Below, in pieces: positions 6,601 through 7,747 of a stretch of 7,747 nucleotides of DNA. Positions within the stretch are counted from its first letter, which is position 1, and each line of letters opens with the position of its first letter. The notes beneath the pieces are model-generated. The model was not told where the DNA came from and made no database searches. It saw nothing but the letters and a program-made list of their open reading frames with translations. The stretch comes from Treponema sp. (GTDB lineage: Bacteria > Spirochaetota > Spirochaetia > Treponematales > Breznakiellaceae): positions 1 through 7,747 of the forward strand of contig JAIRUY010000122.1 in assembly GCA_031254175.1 (NCBI GenBank). Reading direction: 5' to 3'. The position numbers and the translations under genes are program-made.

Positions 6601-6880
6601 ATGCCAGTATTACCATACTGGAACCTTTGGACGATGTGGAAGTTATTGTATCAAGGCCGGAAACGCCCGACAGCGATGCCTCCAGTGTGCGGGTTATGGA
6701 TCGTTCAACCTCTTCCGGTCCTGCTCCGGGATATGATGTAACGACTATCATATACGGAATATCCATATCAGGATAAAGATCGACAGGAAGATTAACCAGA
6801 GAAAAAACGCCAAGGCCGACAAGCAGTGCAAAAATTATAAAAAACGTAGTCGGACGCGAAACAATTGTTTTTGCAATCAT
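3665..6880 (-). CDS. RND-family efflux transporter, inner-membrane subunit (AcrB/BesB-like)
   Basis: Complete 1071-residue RND pump, near the 1049 of AcrB. Twelve membrane segments can be placed: TM1 about 12-29, TM2-6 about 345-496, TM7 about 543-563, TM8-12 about 872-1032. Two large periplasmic porter/docking loops lie at 30-344 and 564-871. Hallmarks are the N-terminal VDLYPDMDIPYM, the paired inner-helix motif GIGMLIDNSIVILEN in TM4, and RLRPILMTT before TM11. It would export drugs, lipophiles or other substrates with the adjacent adaptor. Relay residues differ from AcrB: Asp407-Asp408 corresponds to Asp408-Asn409, and Lys940 corresponds to Asn944. Glycine-rich (619-632) and Met-rich (SMMGMMGG, 673-680) loops lie in the second periplasmic region. 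A basic cytoplasmic tail (about 1033-1071, with KKKK) ends in the overlap with the PII-like gene. ATG at 6880 follows the adaptor stop by 10 bp, with AAGGGG six bases upstream as a modest ribosome-binding site. I call it HAE1-like rather than a metal pump, but substrate is not proven. Confidence 0.93.
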   Translation of the reverse strand: MIAKTIVSRPTTFFIIFALLVGLGVFSLVNLPVDLYPDMDIPYMIVVTSYPGAGPEEVERSITRTLEASLSGVSGLDTITSTSSKGSSMVILAFTYGTNIDEASLSVRDYLDRVRRYLPSEADTPMVIKMDPSMMPIVSLMVTGNRTSEELLEIAEDTIIPRIEQTPGIATASTSGGREKIIRVEIPQSRLEAYGLTITQIQQMIAIQNMQTSVGSITEGSLSYILTAMGEYSSLEELKNTVIAYKGGGFTGTAVEMPRQIYLRDIADVFEGYRDETSVVFVNGQPAVMLSVQKQTGKNSVQAAKDLRVRLARLQTELPHDIKISELYNTTDIIENSLNQVTNTAVMGAVLAIVVLFIFLRSIKPTIIIGLSIPISIMITMMLMYFFGLTLNLMTMAGLVLGIGMLIDNSIVILENIYHYREKGAKLKTSAILGTTEMIVAITASTLTTLCVFLPLIMFQGLLEMAGELFSGLAFTVAISIGISLFTALFLVPVLASHYLPIVTRKQKPLKGGLAVIDAKFDGFFKWLDNKYRGAVDKVLRHKLITILVIFSFFVASIILIPVIGWEFFPEQEEDNVSITATLPVGTPLHETEAVLKQFEEIVKREIKGYETLIVRAGSGGLFSGGGGSNSGSLRISLPEYKDRIESAKEIEDILRPHFSEFPGVSLSFSGGSMMGMMGGSSVDITLRTDDIVKGKAMAEKISSVLAANLSDYITEPQVDLTDGLPQIDLVLDREKMYALGLNAYTVGNEIKAAVDGVTATRYKSGGKDHNVVLILAEADRNTRPALDQIFINSQMAGRVPLSSFVSYEETTGPLTIRRENQSRVIHITAGSKPGVRLNDLDARVERLIKSEIPAEDDVIMEIGGGNTEMAKVFIRFILIMVVAIFLVFGIMASLFESFRDPFIIIFTIPMSVIGIVAIYLVTGTIFNVLTAVGLLVLVGIITNNGIVLVDYIKLLRKRGLSLHEACVEAAGNRLRPILMTTITTVVALIPMAFFPGEGSEMVAPIGKTVLGGLTVGTLMTLFLMPTVYAIFHKRTDLKKAEAQARRERIAAGEGRTKKKKETLGDKNDTH
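3685..3689 (-). promoter_or_regulatory. Ribosome-binding site of the PII-like gene, inside the RND gene
   Basis: On the minus strand AGGAG lies six bases before the ATG at 3678-3676. It is embedded in the Leu-Gly-Asp codons near the end of the transporter gene, whose TGA (3667-3665) is 14 bp into the small gene. Ribosomes finishing the pump would unfold and pass this site, so translational coupling is likely. Confidence 0.75.
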
Positions 6881-6886
6881 TTAGAA

Positions 6887-6892
6887 CCCCTT
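6887..6892 (-). promoter_or_regulatory. Modest ribosome-binding site of the RND gene
   Basis: AAGGGG on the minus strand, beginning in the adaptor's TAA stop and ending six bases before the RND ATG. It matches the Shine-Dalgarno consensus only partly, but position and spacing are right. Overlap with the upstream stop codon suggests coupled translation of adaptor and pump. Confidence 0.45.
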
Positions 6893-7747
6893 ATTCGAGC
6901 GGCTTAAGCCGTTCGACAACATTTACCCTGACGCCTTCGTCAATCAGGGTCTGTCCGCGGGCAACAACTTCTTCGTTAGGTGCAAGTCCGCTTTGGATTT
7001 CCAGCACTCCGTCAATAAGAATTCCGGGCACTACTGTCCTTTTTCTGGCAATTCTGTGTCCCGGGCTTGCCGGGTCCTCTTCAACGACAAATACATAATT
7101 TTCTCCAAAACGGGAAAGCATTGCAGACGAAGGAATTTTTACGATATTTTCTTTCTGTTCTGTAATAATCCGTACCTTTGCGAACATGCCCGGTTTTAGT
7201 TTGGAAGAAATATCGTATACATTCACCCGTACTTCCATGGTACGCGAGGCAAGGTCAACTGTCGGAGATAATTCACTGATACTGCCCTGAAAAACATCGC
7301 CCGGCCATGCATCAAGTGTAATGACACACGGAAGGTTAAGCGCCATTTTTGAAATAAACCGTTCCGCTACATGAAGCTGTACTTCCAGAGCTCCTGCGCC
7401 CTGTATTCTGGCGAGCGGCACTGCCTGGTTTACAGTCATCCCGATCTGTGCGGGAATGGAGACAACAGTTCCGCTTATCGGAGAAGTTACGATGCTTTCC
7501 CTGAATGTCATGCCCGGACGTGAAGGATCAACCGCAGCAACAGCCTGACCCCTGTTTACCCGCTGTCCGACAGAAACATAAATTTGAGTCACCCTGCCTG
7601 AGGCGTCCGAATAAGTGTCTACCGTAGAACCTGCCCTTACATCTCCCGAAAGCGAAATATAATCAAGAATTTGTCCCCGAGACACCTGTATGGTATTTAC
7701 CGCGAATACAGGCACTTCTATTGCTTTTTCAATTTCCGGCTTTTTTG
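6891..7747 (-). CDS. Periplasmic adaptor (membrane fusion protein) without alpha-hairpin, N-terminus outside window
   Basis: HlyD/AcrA-type adaptor linking the RND pump to an outer-membrane channel. The frame stays open to the right edge (bases 7746-7747 are a split codon), so the GTG at 7715 is internal and the signal or lipoprotein peptide lies outside. 284 residues are visible. Counting from the first full codon: first lipoyl half about 44-74 (GRVTQIYVSVGQRVNRGQ), a linker of only about eight residues, second lipoyl half about 82-115 (SPISGTVVSIPAQIGMTV), beta-barrel about 118-196 (ending KLKPGMFAKVRI), membrane-proximal domain about 197-281. The 50-plus-residue alpha-helical hairpin that AcrA inserts between the lipoyl halves is absent, as reported for Borrelia BesA. 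A single Cys140 lies in the barrel. The gene stops 10 bp before the RND gene and is first of the operon part seen here. Confidence 0.9.
   Translation of the reverse strand, partial: KKPEIEKAIEVPVFAVNTIQVSRGQILDYISLSGDVRAGSTVDTYSDASGRVTQIYVSVGQRVNRGQAVAAVDPSRPGMTFRESIVTSPISGTVVSIPAQIGMTVNQAVPLARIQGAGALEVQLHVAERFISKMALNLPCVITLDAWPGDVFQGSISELSPTVDLASRTMEVRVNVYDISSKLKPGMFAKVRIITEQKENIVKIPSSAMLSRFGENYVFVVEEDPASPGHRIARKRTVVPGILIDGVLEIQSGLAPNEEVVARGQTLIDEGVRVNVVERLKPLE

Noticed and set aside
7713..7715. GTG (minus strand) as start of the adaptor gene
   Set aside because: The frame continues open to the window edge, there is no clear Shine-Dalgarno, and the protein would lack any export signal; the true start lies outside.
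109..7740. Frequent TTCCGGC / GCCGGAA words on both strands, considered as an uptake-type or Chi-type repeat
   Set aside because: The occurrences fall in different codon contexts without fixed flanks or spacing, and I cannot count genome background here; codon preference for Phe-Pro, Ser-Gly and Pro-Glu is enough to explain them.

Overview
The window looks like spirochaete DNA, most likely from a Treponema-type bacterium. I judge this from gene content rather than a database match. It has a PlzA-like PilZ protein, a cyclophilin-FKBP dual immunophilin, and an RND pump whose adaptor lacks the usual alpha-helical hairpin, as in Borrelia BesA. Base composition is moderate, roughly mid-40s % G+C by eye. 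Coding density is close to 100%: no stretch longer than 30 bp lacks a gene, and I see no tRNA, rRNA, CRISPR array, insertion sequence or origin.

The left half (1-3402) carries three genes on the plus strand. First is the 3' two-thirds of a penicillin-binding protein 1C gene (pbpC), cut by the window edge. Next is an exported peptidyl-prolyl isomerase with an N-terminal cyclophilin domain and a C-terminal FKBP domain. Last is a c-di-GMP-binding PilZ protein with a degenerate receiver-like N-terminal domain. Spacings are 27 and 22 bp, so the three may be co-transcribed. A well-formed extended -10 promoter also sits directly in front of the isomerase gene, placed so that its transcript should begin at the ATG itself (leaderless).

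The right half (3406-7747) carries three genes on the minus strand, transcribed towards the first group: a periplasmic adaptor (membrane fusion protein, cut by the right edge), an inner-membrane RND transporter of 1071 residues, and a 90-residue PII-like protein. The adaptor and transporter genes are 10 bp apart. The transporter and PII-like genes overlap by 14 bp, with the ribosome-binding site of the small gene inside the transporter gene. This is a compact operon, probably an efflux system with a small regulatory or sensory subunit. An outer-membrane TolC-type gene is not in the window.

The two groups converge with only 3 bp between stop codons. The most interesting points are the leaderless promoter and possible second start of the immunophilin, the PII-like gene coupled to the RND pump, the changed proton-relay residues of that pump (Asp-Asn in TM4, Asn-Asn in TM10), and the hairpinless adaptor.
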